A stretch of DNA of 64,000 nucleotides, taken from the NCBI GenBank assembly GCA_965223585.1, contig CBDCWW010000023.1, positions 434,001 through 498,000 on the forward strand, written 5' to 3'. Source of the DNA: CBDCVN01 sp965223585. Lineage in GTDB: Bacteria; Deinococcota; Deinococci; Deinococcales; Trueperaceae. A model generated the notes under the pieces. It searched no databases. It worked only from the letters and a program-made list of their open reading frames with translations, and was not told the DNA's origin. Below, in pieces: positions 42,736 to 51,320 of this stretch. The position numbers were made by a program, and so were the translations under genes. Every line of letters starts with the position of its first letter. The first letter of the stretch is position 1.

Positions 42736-43116
42736 GTGAAACATTTGTACAAGACTTTCTTTCTCATTTATGGTGGACTCCATCTTTGTGGAGGTGTGAC
42801 CTTTTGGCTTTCCCCTGAGCTAACAGGGTCTTTTCTAAACCAACCAGTATCGGCTGATGCAGCAACACTTATGGGATTTCTGAGTATATTAGCAGGTCTA
42901 GGATTTAGTAGTGCAGCTTTTGCTATTGACAAACAAGCTCAGAAAATTGTTATCATTGCAGCAATTTTAGGCAACTTTCTAAATTTTGCAGCACATTTCC
43001 ATAATGCTGTGCGAGGGTTTATGTCTAATACAGTTCTACTGTCTACAGTACCTTTTTTTCTCCTTATATTTGTGGTTTTAGTCGTGCTGTTTAGGTCTAA
43101 TTCATCACGAAAGTAG
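42736..43116 (+). CDS. Small membrane protein, 126 aa
   Basis: GTG start with GAGGA upstream. About four hydrophobic segments (residues 7-27, 42-62, 68-90, 98-120). I do not recognise a family beyond a general resemblance to DUF4345-like or DoxX-like small four-helix proteins. It ends 28 bases before the larger membrane protein gene and is probably co-transcribed with it. Confidence 0.6.
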   Translation: MKHLYKTFFLIYGGLHLCGGVTFWLSPELTGSFLNQPVSADAATLMGFLSILAGLGFSSAAFAIDKQAQKIVIIAAILGNFLNFAAHFHNAVRGFMSNTVLLSTVPFFLLIFVVLVVLFRSNSSRK

Positions 43117-43143
43117 TTCGCTCGAGCCCAGCTAACATTTAAA

Positions 43144-44574
43144 ATGGAACTTATTAGTGTTGCCTCACTAACTCTACACGCTTTAGCATTTACTTTCACC
43201 ATGTGGCTCGGGCTTTATTTGATAGCTCGAGCCCCCAATGACAAGCGGCTACTTTATGCTGGCTTGGGTTCAATTGCTTATGCAGAAAGCCTGTTCATTA
43301 GTGCTTTAGGCAATTTTAGTGAAAGTGCTTTGCTTATAAATATGCAGTGGTCATTCATTTTTGCTCCTGCTGTTTTCTGGACAGCTACACTTATTCAGCT
43401 GTTACCAGAAGATTTAAACCTTAAGGTGCTATTCTACAGATTTTGGATTTATAGTGTTGTGCCCCTGAGTGGACTTCTCTTTATACTTAACTTAAGCACT
43501 CCATTTTTTACTGACAATCCTAACTTTGGCCCCGGCATTTTCCTGTTTGGAGCTATTAGCCTTTTACCACTTTCACTAGTTTTCTTAGTAGCACTAAGTC
43601 ATTTTCGTAAAATCCAACCAAATCAACCTTTGGCCTTTATCTTTATAGTAATTTTGTTTTTTGGTCTAGGCACAAGTGCCCTACTCCTACCATTAGAAAT
43701 TTTTCCACGTGAAGTTACAGTTTTCGGCATAGGTTTAGACGTATTTTTATTAGGACTTAGCATTGCCTACTTTGATGCGTTTGATTTAGGGGAAAGCTTT
43801 TTACCAGACATAACCCGCTCATTTTTATCTACTAGTCTTTTGAGTTTAGTATTTGCTGGACAAATTGCGCTAGTTATGTTTTTTTTAGGTATTAGCTTGC
43901 CTTTAGTAGTTTTACTTTTCTCTAGCATAACGATAATTTCAGTTTTGCAAGCCTTTGCAAACCCTTTGCAGGCATGGTTTGATGGCATAGTTTTTGCCAA
44001 GCAATCCAAACTACAGCGTGAACGTGCTGAACTTCGTGCTGCAAGCAGTGCTGCTATTAGAAACAAAGATGCTGGAGATTTAGACACTGTTGACCTTGAA
44101 ACGTTTAATCGCTTGACTCGCAAGGCACTTAGCAATTTTAGTGATCTGAGCCGACTAGCTTCTAGCCCTCTTACACAATTGCCCATTGTTCATCAGCGCT
44201 TGACTGAAAAAGGCAAAAACGATGACACTCTAGGGCGCTCTCAGGAATTAAAACAAATCCTAGTTGAGTCCGTTCTTAAATTAAAACCTCAAACAGGTGA
44301 TGATTTTGGCTCGAGTGAGGAATGGCGACATTACAATGTGCTCTTTTTTCCTTACATTATAGGCATTAAACCCTTTAATCAGCGTGCAGATCATAGTCAT
44401 TTGGATGTTGCTGCTCGGGAGGCGCTCGAGTACTTCAGGACCTATGTGCCAGAAAGAACTTTCTATAATTGGCAGAAGGTAGCAGCTAGTATAGTAGCTA
44501 AAGATTTGCAAGAGCAAATTAAAGCTTTAGCTGTTTCTGACGCAGATCTTGGAAAGCCCTCCAAGCATTTCTAG
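43144..44574 (+). CDS. Polytopic membrane protein with soluble C-terminal domain, 476 aa
   Basis: Seven or more transmembrane helices fill residues about 5-285, in a layout like the N-terminal 7TM sensor region of some histidine kinases. It is followed by a cytoplasmic region of about 190 residues, starting with a basic coiled coil (KQSKLQRERAELRAASSAAI). I see no kinase, GGDEF or HTH motif in that region, which includes YNVLFFPYIIGIKPFNQRADHSHLDVA. The function is unknown; a transmembrane regulator is inference from layout only. No clear ribosome site. Confidence 0.6.
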   Translation: MELISVASLTLHALAFTFTMWLGLYLIARAPNDKRLLYAGLGSIAYAESLFISALGNFSESALLINMQWSFIFAPAVFWTATLIQLLPEDLNLKVLFYRFWIYSVVPLSGLLFILNLSTPFFTDNPNFGPGIFLFGAISLLPLSLVFLVALSHFRKIQPNQPLAFIFIVILFFGLGTSALLLPLEIFPREVTVFGIGLDVFLLGLSIAYFDAFDLGESFLPDITRSFLSTSLLSLVFAGQIALVMFFLGISLPLVVLLFSSITIISVLQAFANPLQAWFDGIVFAKQSKLQRERAELRAASSAAIRNKDAGDLDTVDLETFNRLTRKALSNFSDLSRLASSPLTQLPIVHQRLTEKGKNDDTLGRSQELKQILVESVLKLKPQTGDDFGSSEEWRHYNVLFFPYIIGIKPFNQRADHSHLDVAAREALEYFRTYVPERTFYNWQKVAASIVAKDLQEQIKALAVSDADLGKPSKHF

Positions 44575-44588
44575 ACTACTTATAAAAA

Positions 44589-44620
44589 CTACGAGAAAGC
44601 CGTTTAAAGCTTTCTCGTAG
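44589..44620 (-). terminator. Strong intrinsic terminator
   Basis: A perfect 12-base stem, CTACGAGAAAGC with GCTTTCTCGTAG, and an 8-base loop. On the minus strand it is followed directly by TTTTTATA, which suits the gene at 44720-45166. It lies between two convergent genes and may also serve the plus-strand gene, though the T-run on that side is weak. Confidence 0.75.
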
Positions 44621-44719
44621 AAGTTTAGTTTGAACTGAAATTACATTTTTAGGACAACTTTTAAAACCAGTGCAAACTTTGGCAAAACATTTAGAGTTTA
44701 CTAGGGTAGATCTTTTATT

Positions 44720-45166
44720 TTAGCTACCTTTCGCAACTAACCAAATCAACTCTTTATTTGTACGAATAGTGTAAAGTAATATTTTATCTAAACCATCTTC
44801 AAATATATAACGGGTATGTTTTTCTATACCTATGGTTTGCTCATCTTGTTCAGTTATGAAGTATCCTGCTCCAGCAAAAGAGGTAGAAAGTTGTTGCACA
44901 AAAGCAGGTTGTAGTGCAGCTAGTAATCCTGAAGCGGTGTAAACTTCCCAATTGGTAAAGCCACTTGCATTATTTACTTTGGAAATGATTTCGTCAGTTC
45001 CTTCTCCTACAGCACGATAACTGCCGCTAGGTAATCTAATAGCAGGATTTAACTCAGTAGCAATAGCAGTAACTACTTGAACTTCTGCAAGGGTTTGAGC
45101 GGTTACTAAAGTACCAAAACCAAAAAATACAATTATAAAAATAGCAATTCTATAAAAATGACGCAT
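44720..45166 (-). CDS. Secreted hypothetical protein, 148 aa
   Basis: Sec signal peptide (IAIFIIVFFGFGTLVTA-Q, cleavage near residue 23) and a mature domain of about 125 residues rich in beta-forming segments, without Cys. No family recognised. The ATG has TAAGG upstream and a strong terminator follows, so it appears monocistronic. Likely periplasmic. Confidence 0.6.
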   Translation of the reverse strand: MRHFYRIAIFIIVFFGFGTLVTAQTLAEVQVVTAIATELNPAIRLPSGSYRAVGEGTDEIISKVNNASGFTNWEVYTASGLLAALQPAFVQQLSTSFAGAGYFITEQDEQTIGIEKHTRYIFEDGLDKILLYTIRTNKELIWLVAKGS

Positions 45167-45351
45167 TTATAAACCTTAGCAGTAAGCATGTTAAGTAATC
45201 GTGAGGGGGACATTTCCCAAGTTGACTAAGTTGCCTTAGCTTCTTGAACATGGTGTACGTTTTAGTAGTATTTTCATCTGTTTAGGTTTAACTTATTTGA
45301 AGAACATTTGCTTTTAAAATGATTTACCTACTCAAGGCCTATAAGTGCTAG

Positions 45352-45357
45352 TATAAA
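45352..45357 (+). promoter_or_regulatory. -10 box of a probable leaderless promoter
   Basis: TATAAA ends 5 bases before the ATG at 45363 and no Shine-Dalgarno is present. Confidence 0.4.
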
Positions 45358-45362
45358 TAGCT

Positions 45363-45743
45363 ATGAGTACGCACGTCTCTGCCAACAAATTATTTGAAAA
45401 AGTTTCTAAACTACAGGAGTTTAATGACTTTGTTGCTTGGGTACTCACTCTACAAACCAAAAGACGCAATGATACCTTACCAGCAGAAGAAGCAAAGCTT
45501 ATAAAACAGATCAACCTTGGAATTAGTTCTGAAACTTGGCAACGATATGAACAACTGAAAGAGAAACGTCGTTCCTTAAACTTAATTCCTAAGGAGCAAG
45601 CTGAACTAATTAACATTGGCAACCAAATTGAAGTAGCTAATGCAAAACGCTTGTCAGCCTTAGCAAAACTTGCCACCTTAAGAAAAACTTCACTTGACCT
45701 ACTCATGAAGGAATTTGGCATTCGAACACCAACTATAGAGTAA
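45363..45743 (+). CDS. Helical protein typically paired with an HNH endonuclease, 126 aa
   Basis: Soluble, almost entirely helical. The middle and end (EEAKLIKQINLGISSETWQRY, IPKEQAELINIGNQIE, LAKLATLRKTSLDLLMKEFG) match from memory a cyanobacteria-type small protein encoded directly upstream of HNH endonuclease genes. Here an HNH start follows after 3 bases but is truncated. The protein may regulate or inhibit the nuclease; this is not established. It appears intact. Confidence 0.6.
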   Translation: MSTHVSANKLFEKVSKLQEFNDFVAWVLTLQTKRRNDTLPAEEAKLIKQINLGISSETWQRYEQLKEKRRSLNLIPKEQAELINIGNQIEVANAKRLSALAKLATLRKTSLDLLMKEFGIRTPTIE

Positions 45744-45746
45744 TTA

Positions 45747-45875
45747 ATGACACCTAGTCTGAGAAAAGCAGTTTCTGAACGAGCTAATAACTGCTGCGAA
45801 TACTGCTTTAGTCAACTGGATTTTCCCCCCGATCCTTTTTCTGTAGAACACATTTATAGTGACAAACCTTCATAG
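45747..45875 (+). pseudogene. HNH endonuclease, truncated N-terminus (42 codons)
   Basis: ATG to TAG encodes TPSLRKAVSERANNCCEYC and then PDPFSVEHI, the exact beginning of the HNH family found after the preceding helical protein (C-x2-C, then the VEH of the HNH motif). Intact members continue with about 100 more residues; here a stop follows VEHIYSDKPS. The GTG used by the next gene lies inside this frame at 45859, so a deletion has apparently joined the HNH gene to the DUF3419 gene. The fragment lacks the catalytic Asn/His and should be inactive. Confidence 0.75.
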
Positions 45876-46974
45876 TGAAATTGAAACCAAAGCCAACTTT
45901 TCCATCGTACGCTACGCCCAAGTCTGGGAGGATGCAGACATCCTTTTAGCAGGTTTAGACATACAACCCAACGAAAATTGTCTTTCTATTGCCTCTGCTG
46001 GTGACAACACCCTAGCCCTTTTAATCAAAAACCCCGCCAAAGTAGTTGCTCTAGACTTAAATCCGGTACAATTATTTTGTTTAGAGCTAAGAGTAGCTGC
46101 CTATAGAACACTTACCCATTTAGAGCTTCTTCAACTTATGGGTTCACGCCCTAGTAAAGAACGTATTCAACTTTACCAAAAGTGCCGTTCGCTTTTAAAG
46201 GAAGACTGCCGTGCTTTCTGGGATAGCCAACAAAGCAAGGTAAAACGCTATGGTATTGGTGGAGTAGGCAAATTTGAACGCTATTTTCGTATCTTTAAAA
46301 ATTATGTCCTACCCTTTACCCACTCTAAAAAGACTGTAGCTGAACTTTTCACTGATAAACCTCTGCCAGAAAGGCAAGAGTTTTTTGATAAACACTGGAA
46401 CACATGGCGTTGGAAACTGCTTATTCGCTTATTTTTTTCTCAAACTATTATGGGCAAACTGGGTCGCGACCCTGCTTTTTTTACTTATGTTGAAGATAGC
46501 TTTGCCAAACATGTGTTTAGGAAAATTAAGCATGGTATGTGTGAACTTAACCCCGCTGAAAATCCCTACTTACACTGGATTCTAACAGGAACACATGGAG
46601 AGGCATTACCTTTTGCCTTAAGGGAAGAAAACTTTGAGCAGATACGTAATAACCTAGATAAACTAGAGTGGCACTTGCTTTCTACACAAACATACGTGGA
46701 AAAGTGTAAGGCTGAAAACATTATTATTCACAAGTTCAATCTCAGCGATATTTTTGAATATATGTCCGAAGAAAACTACCTAAAATCACTAACTGACTTA
46801 ATAGAAATTGCCCCATCAGGTGGTAGGCTCCTTTACTGGAATATGATGGCACCACGTAGCAGCCCAGCCTCATTACAGGACAAAATTATGTCACTTACAG
46901 AACTTGCTAGTAGCTTGCATGCCCAAGATAAGGCCATATTTTACAATAAACTTGTCATAGAACAGGTGTTATAG
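45859..46974 (+). CDS. DUF3419 family protein, BtaA-like aminocarboxypropyl transferase
   Basis: 371 residues. N-terminal VRYAQVWEDADILLAGLDIQP and the SAM-site segment SIASAGDNTLALLIKNPAKVVALDLNPVQLFCLELRVAAY are diagnostic of DUF3419. This family includes BtaA, which moves the 3-amino-3-carboxypropyl group of SAM to diacylglycerol in betaine-lipid synthesis. GTG at 45859 lies within the truncated HNH frame, and its protein start matches the family N-terminus. BtaB, the N-methyltransferase, is not nearby, so the product may not be a classical betaine lipid. A polyprenol-kinase-like gene follows. Confidence 0.82.
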   Translation: MTNLHSEIETKANFSIVRYAQVWEDADILLAGLDIQPNENCLSIASAGDNTLALLIKNPAKVVALDLNPVQLFCLELRVAAYRTLTHLELLQLMGSRPSKERIQLYQKCRSLLKEDCRAFWDSQQSKVKRYGIGGVGKFERYFRIFKNYVLPFTHSKKTVAELFTDKPLPERQEFFDKHWNTWRWKLLIRLFFSQTIMGKLGRDPAFFTYVEDSFAKHVFRKIKHGMCELNPAENPYLHWILTGTHGEALPFALREENFEQIRNNLDKLEWHLLSTQTYVEKCKAENIIIHKFNLSDIFEYMSEENYLKSLTDLIEIAPSGGRLLYWNMMAPRSSPASLQDKIMSLTELASSLHAQDKAIFYNKLVIEQVL

Positions 46975-47117
46975 CCTCAAAACCCCAACACACCAACTTG
47001 TTCACAAGCTCTGCGCCTATCTTCGTAAGGATGGGAATACATACCTTGGACACTCTGCATCCTTTGCTCTGATGGTATACTTCCAAATGTTTCTTGGGCA
47101 ATCTCGGCGATGTTCAA

Positions 47118-47160
47118 CCCTCACCCCAACCCTCTCTCAAATCTTGGAAGAGGGAGAAAG
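47118..47160. repeat. REP-like intergenic repeat (CCCTCACCCC...CCCTCT / AGAGGG)
   Basis: The stretch has a CCCTCACCCCAACCCTCTC start and a short inverted repeat CCCTCT (47130-47135) with AGAGGG (47149-47154). This is the form of a widespread bacterial intergenic repeat. It overlaps the first 30 codons of the longest reading of the following gene, which argues for the downstream start. Confidence 0.6.
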
Positions 47161-47183
47161 CTCGAGCTTATCTGGATACCTAT

Positions 47184-48503
47184 ATGAGCCTAAGTACCAT
47201 AAAAATTTTTATTGTATTACTAGCACTGATTGCTTTACTGATAGTAATACGTTCTTTAGGCAAACGCTACAAATGGCATTCCGAATGGCAACGCAAGATT
47301 TTGCATGTGGGACTTGGTTTAACTAGTCTAATATTTCCTTGGATATTTGAGCATCTTTGGGAAGTGCTAGTGGTATGCACTACTGCCATTATGATTTTAC
47401 TAACTATACGCCATGCTCCAATATTGCGAAGGGGTGTGGGCAAAAGCATTTATGGTGTAAAACGCTTCTCGCTAGGAGAGTTACTATTTGCTGTTTCAAT
47501 AGCTTTTTTATTCTGGGCTCACCAAGGGAATGTAGTACTTTATATAATACCCCTAGCTATACTTACCCTTTCAGATGCTGCTGCTGCTATTGTTGGTACA
47601 TTTTATGGCAAACGCCTATTTCGTGTGATTGAAGGCACTAAAAGCTGGGAAGGAACTCTTACTTTTTCTATAGCAACTTCCCTGATATTGGCTACCATGC
47701 TATATGTTTTAACAGACTTATCTTTACTAGCATTACTACTTATAGCTACCACCTTTGCTGTTTTAGGTGCTCTTATAGAGGCATTTTCTTGGTATGGCCT
47801 AGATAATTTTTTTATTCCTATTGGCAGCTTTTTGTTTTTGCATACTTTTTTAGATCAGGGAGAGCTTCGGCTTCTATATCAACTACTCTTTTTAATGGTA
47901 CTTGTGGTTATAGGGTTAGTAACTAATCGTATGTCTCAGCTAGACACCCACGCAATTATAGGTGTAGTAGTTTTTAGTTACCTTTTTGGCGTTGTGGGAG
48001 GAATTGAGTGGTTTATTGCCCCGGCAGTAGTGTTGATTTGCCATTTAATCCTAGTTAGACTCCATAAAGATGAAGGGCAATATAATTTTGAAGCAGTAAT
48101 TAGCATCATTAGCAGTGGGTTTATTTGGCTATTAATGGATCAGGTATTTTCTATGCCTTACAGCTTCTTTCTTTTTGTAGCGTCGTTAGCTGTACATTTA
48201 CAGGTCATGGTTTTGCTTCGCCTTGAGGCTTACTACAACAAAGCAGCAAAACCAAACTTAATACTGTTAGTAAGTTTGGTTTGTAGTAGCCTGATCTTAT
48301 CAACATACTTCGTTTTCCACGGAATAAACCAGCAAATACTTATACTATGTGGTTATGCCATTCTAGTAATGTTTATAGCAGGTATCTTGTTACCCATTAA
48401 GTTTGATCGCTTTAGTACAGAACGCTGGATAGCTGAGGGAATATTGTCTTTTGGTGTTTCAGGGTCTGTTTTAATACCTATCCTAATAATGGAAATACTT
48501 TAG
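47184..48503 (+). CDS. Polyprenol/phytol kinase-like membrane protein (CTP-dependent kinase superfamily)
   Basis: 439 residues from the ATG at 47184, chosen because the upstream extension reads through a repeat. About twelve membrane segments. The N-terminal half has a dolichol/phytol kinase-like signature: QRKILHVGLG, then LSDAAAAIVGTFYGKRLF and GTKSWEGTLTFSIA. Such enzymes phosphorylate isoprenoid or lipid alcohols with CTP. The C-terminal half (about 250-439) is an additional hydrophobic region without a known match. Neighbours DUF3419 and GNAT suggest a lipid-modification gene set. The ribosome site is weak. Confidence 0.7.
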   Translation: MSLSTIKIFIVLLALIALLIVIRSLGKRYKWHSEWQRKILHVGLGLTSLIFPWIFEHLWEVLVVCTTAIMILLTIRHAPILRRGVGKSIYGVKRFSLGELLFAVSIAFLFWAHQGNVVLYIIPLAILTLSDAAAAIVGTFYGKRLFRVIEGTKSWEGTLTFSIATSLILATMLYVLTDLSLLALLLIATTFAVLGALIEAFSWYGLDNFFIPIGSFLFLHTFLDQGELRLLYQLLFLMVLVVIGLVTNRMSQLDTHAIIGVVVFSYLFGVVGGIEWFIAPAVVLICHLILVRLHKDEGQYNFEAVISIISSGFIWLLMDQVFSMPYSFFLFVASLAVHLQVMVLLRLEAYYNKAAKPNLILLVSLVCSSLILSTYFVFHGINQQILILCGYAILVMFIAGILLPIKFDRFSTERWIAEGILSFGVSGSVLIPILIMEIL

Positions 48504-48689
48504 AGTTAATGTAGGAAGCTATAGTTTAGTATGTCTGAACTTTGATTCGTGTGATTATAATGATTAACTATGATTTGAAAATGGTAAACAACAAGTGTAG
48601 GGGTTTACCCTCGAGTAAAGCAAAGGGTTTCAAACAAGAAATCAGGTAAATCACAAAAATCAGGTCAACCACAGTTCAGACAAGAGAAA

Positions 48690-49700
48690 GTGGCAGAAGA
48701 TCAGAAATTGATAGATAGTATAAAAAATATTAATCTCAGTAACTTGCAGTTAGAAAAACATCCTCTATTGCCAGACATTGCTTCTTTAGCTAAAAGTACT
48801 TCTCAAGAAACTTACTTAGACATAGACAAAAACAAGCTACAGGCAGTTTGCTCTTTGTGGTGGGAAAACAGCCCTACCTACCAAAACTACAAAACGGCAG
48901 TACTAGGTCATTTTTTTGCAGATAATTCAACCAGTGGTCAAGATTTAATTCAACATTGCCTTAAATTACTTGCTGAAAGAGGTTTTGAGTATGTGGTTGG
49001 CCCAATGGATGGAAGCACTTGGCACAGTTACAGGCTGGTAACAGATTATGGTAATCATTCCCCTTTTTTCTTAGAATATTACACTCCCAAAGAATGGAGC
49101 AGGATTTTCCAAAGTGCTGGGTTTGAGAGTATTGCCAAGTATAGTTCGGCAATTACTAGGGATTTGGGCTATCGAGATAGATCTAGTGAGAAATTTGCAG
49201 CTAAGATAAGTCAGTTAGGATTGGGCATTAGGCCTTTTAACTTAGAAGCAAGCGAAAAAGAATTAACTGCTATTCATGAACTATCTTTGAAAAGTTTTGC
49301 TAAGAATTTTCTTTATACAGACATTTCTCGGTCAGACTTCTTAGCTCTCTATGAAAAAGTAATGCCTTACGTAGATCCAGACTTTGCCCTTTTAGCAGAA
49401 GATGATGGTCAGCTAGTTGGTTTTGTTTTTGCTATTCCAGATTATTTGCAAAAGCAGCGTGGAGAGGTAATAGATACTGTTATTATTAAAACAGTTGCAA
49501 AAATTCCCAATAGAAGATATGCGGGCTTAGGTAATTATTTGGTATTTGAGATGCACAAGCGAGCTGCTCAGCGTGGTTTTAAGCAGGTTATCCATGCTTT
49601 GATGCATGATAGTAATGCTTCTCGAGCCATAAGTAACAAATCTGCATATAAAATAAGAGAATATACCCTATACGGAAAGTTATTAAACAGTAAAGGATGA
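48690..49700 (+). CDS. GNAT-superfamily N-acetyltransferase, 336 aa
   Basis: GTG start, weak ribosome site (AAGAGAAA). The N-terminal half carries GHFFADNSTSGQDLI and GPMDGSTWHSYRLVTD. The C-terminal GNAT core is visible as FALLAEDDGQLVGFVFAIP and RYAGLGNYLVFEMHKRAAQRG (acyl-CoA loop). Both halves resemble GNAT folds, so it may be a tandem-GNAT enzyme. The substrate is unknown. It follows the lipid-kinase-like gene on the same strand and may modify the same product. Confidence 0.75.
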   Translation: MAEDQKLIDSIKNINLSNLQLEKHPLLPDIASLAKSTSQETYLDIDKNKLQAVCSLWWENSPTYQNYKTAVLGHFFADNSTSGQDLIQHCLKLLAERGFEYVVGPMDGSTWHSYRLVTDYGNHSPFFLEYYTPKEWSRIFQSAGFESIAKYSSAITRDLGYRDRSSEKFAAKISQLGLGIRPFNLEASEKELTAIHELSLKSFAKNFLYTDISRSDFLALYEKVMPYVDPDFALLAEDDGQLVGFVFAIPDYLQKQRGEVIDTVIIKTVAKIPNRRYAGLGNYLVFEMHKRAAQRGFKQVIHALMHDSNASRAISNKSAYKIREYTLYGKLLNSKG

Positions 49701-49780
49701 ATCAATATTATCTTATAAGTACCCCTAGATTTGTCGTGCTGCCCTAAATTTTACATGATAGGTGTACAAACGCTTTAGCT

Positions 49781-50434
49781 TTAATCAGCAACAAAACAAT
49801 AGAAAAGACCGTCACCACCTGTACTTTGCAAATTTTCCTGACTACAACCCCTAGAACCATGTGCTGAGTTCCATGATGTTGGATTATCGCCACCACCTTC
49901 ACGATCATGATGACCAACTAGAGCACTACCTTCACCATCACTAGTCCAGTTCTGACAAGTGGTATCCACATCAGATAAAGAGGCTGTACCGTCAAGCTGT
50001 GATCCTGTTAGAATGTCATGCCTGTTGGGTTCATCTCCTCGACCATTAACTACCTCGCCCTTTTCATTCACAGCTGTTTCTTTATTAAGGTTATTTAGGT
50101 TGGAATGTAGGTCATTAACACTTTGTGCCACAAGAACTTGATTAGCATTGTACCAAGGTCCTTCACCAATTCGGTCACGGGCATTAACAGCTGGTTCGTC
50201 TCCAGATGCAGTAGTACTGAGATAAGCGTGCCAAGTAAAATAGCCAACCCCTGCTGATTCAGCTAGTGCTTGGCAATGCTGGTCAGCTCCAGACAAACCA
50301 CCTAAATTAGCTCCGTTACCGGGTCCAGCACTTGTGAGAAAGAAACTCATGGGTATTGTGTTTTGTGCTACTGATACATGCAAAATTGCTATGAAAAGTA
50401 TGGTTGATGTGAGGATAGTTAACATCTTACACAT
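49781..50434 (-). CDS. Secreted lectin-like protein (DUF1554-type fold)
   Basis: 217 residues. Signal peptide (ILTSTILFIAILHVSVA-Q). The mature protein follows a widespread secreted family: SFFLTSAGPGNGANLGGL then GADQHCQALA, TWHAYLSTTA, NARDRIGEGPWYNA, NGRGDEPNRHDILTGSQLDG, NWTSDGEGSALVGHHDR, SWNSAHGSRGCSQENL and GGDGLFYCF. Four Cys probably form disulphides. The fold resembles C-type lectin-like collagen XV/XVIII trimerisation-adjacent domains, but ligands are unknown. AAGGAG eight bases before the ATG. Monocistronic by position. Confidence 0.8.
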   Translation of the reverse strand: MCKMLTILTSTILFIAILHVSVAQNTIPMSFFLTSAGPGNGANLGGLSGADQHCQALAESAGVGYFTWHAYLSTTASGDEPAVNARDRIGEGPWYNANQVLVAQSVNDLHSNLNNLNKETAVNEKGEVVNGRGDEPNRHDILTGSQLDGTASLSDVDTTCQNWTSDGEGSALVGHHDREGGGDNPTSWNSAHGSRGCSQENLQSTGGDGLFYCFVAD

Positions 50435-50517
50435 TTTGATTTCTCCTTAACTTTGGAACTTTGGCAAGGGCATACACTGAGTAAGTTGCTAATGCCTAAT
50501 GAAAATATATCGAAATA

Positions 50518-50543
50518 AGCAATGAGAAGGATTCCCCATTGCT
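50518..50543 (-). terminator. Probable intrinsic terminator after the TamB operon
   Basis: AGCAATG (50518-50524) pairs with CATTGCT (50537-50543). On the minus strand it is followed by TATTTCGATATATTTTC. It lies about 30 bases downstream of the last gene of the two-gene unit. Confidence 0.5.
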
Positions 50544-50572
50544 CATCTTATGCTCATGCTTAAAGATGTTCC

Positions 50573-51310
50573 TCACACATCTTTTACAATTTGTGCTGGT
50601 TGAGAATTTCTTTTATTTTCTATATTATGCACAATTAGTAGTTTCTGCCAAATCTTGCGAGATAAACCCGTGGTGAGCGATTCTATCTCATTTACAGAGT
50701 TCAGTACTACACCATCATCAAAATCTTGAACGTAAAGAGCTGCCACTTTACTGGTAAGTGAAAGCATTTCACTACAGTAGTCTAAGTAACGCCCTAATAG
50801 ATAGGTGTTCATGCCATATTCTGGTGAAGATGGTGTGGCTTCAATTCTAGTTAAAACGTGTTCAGGATCTTTAGTAAGCTGGTGCATGTCAATTACGTGG
50901 GCAATTGAACGTAACTCATGCAAAGCTTGTAAGGCCCTATTGCGCTTAATACGCCTTTCGATTGTTACTAAGAAGAAAATACCTGCCCCAATTAAAACGA
51001 CATCATTTATGCCTGCCTCAAGAAGCTGTATAAGATCAAAAACATTGTAGCCATCAGTTGTAGTTTCAAAAGTAATAAACGGGATTATTATGGTAGTTAG
51101 TATTATTGCAATTAACAAGATATTAACAATCCGCACCCAGATTATGGGTTTGTTGATGGCTTCTACTCGAGCTTTAGCCTTTTGAGTCACAACAAGTAAT
51201 TCTCTCGATACACTGTATAAACCAGCTTCAGGGAAGCGTTCATAAACTCTTTGAGAGAGTCTCTCCACAGTTTTAATTATTTTCTGGCTGTTAAGAGTTT
51301 TGTAATGCAA
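50573..51310 (-). CDS. Membrane protein with two central helices, 245 aa
   Basis: A helical N-terminus (about 1-58) is followed by two transmembrane segments (about 60-80 and 98-120) and a cytoplasmic helical C-terminus with a basic stretch (ERRIKRNRALQALHELRSI). I do not recognise the family. The TTG start has AAGGAG upstream, which sits over the TamB stop region: 10 bases separate the genes, so it is translated from the TamB transcript. A role beside TamB is inference from this linkage. Confidence 0.65.
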   Translation of the reverse strand: MHYKTLNSQKIIKTVERLSQRVYERFPEAGLYSVSRELLVVTQKAKARVEAINKPIIWVRIVNILLIAIILTTIIIPFITFETTTDGYNVFDLIQLLEAGINDVVLIGAGIFFLVTIERRIKRNRALQALHELRSIAHVIDMHQLTKDPEHVLTRIEATPSSPEYGMNTYLLGRYLDYCSEMLSLTSKVAALYVQDFDDGVVLNSVNEIESLTTGLSRKIWQKLLIVHNIENKRNSQPAQIVKDV

Positions 51311-51320
51311 TTTTTACTCC

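Noticed and set aside
47094..47183. N-terminal extension of the polyprenol-kinase-like gene
   Set aside because: It reads through an intergenic repeat and is Pro/Lys/Arg-rich, unlike the membrane start of the family.
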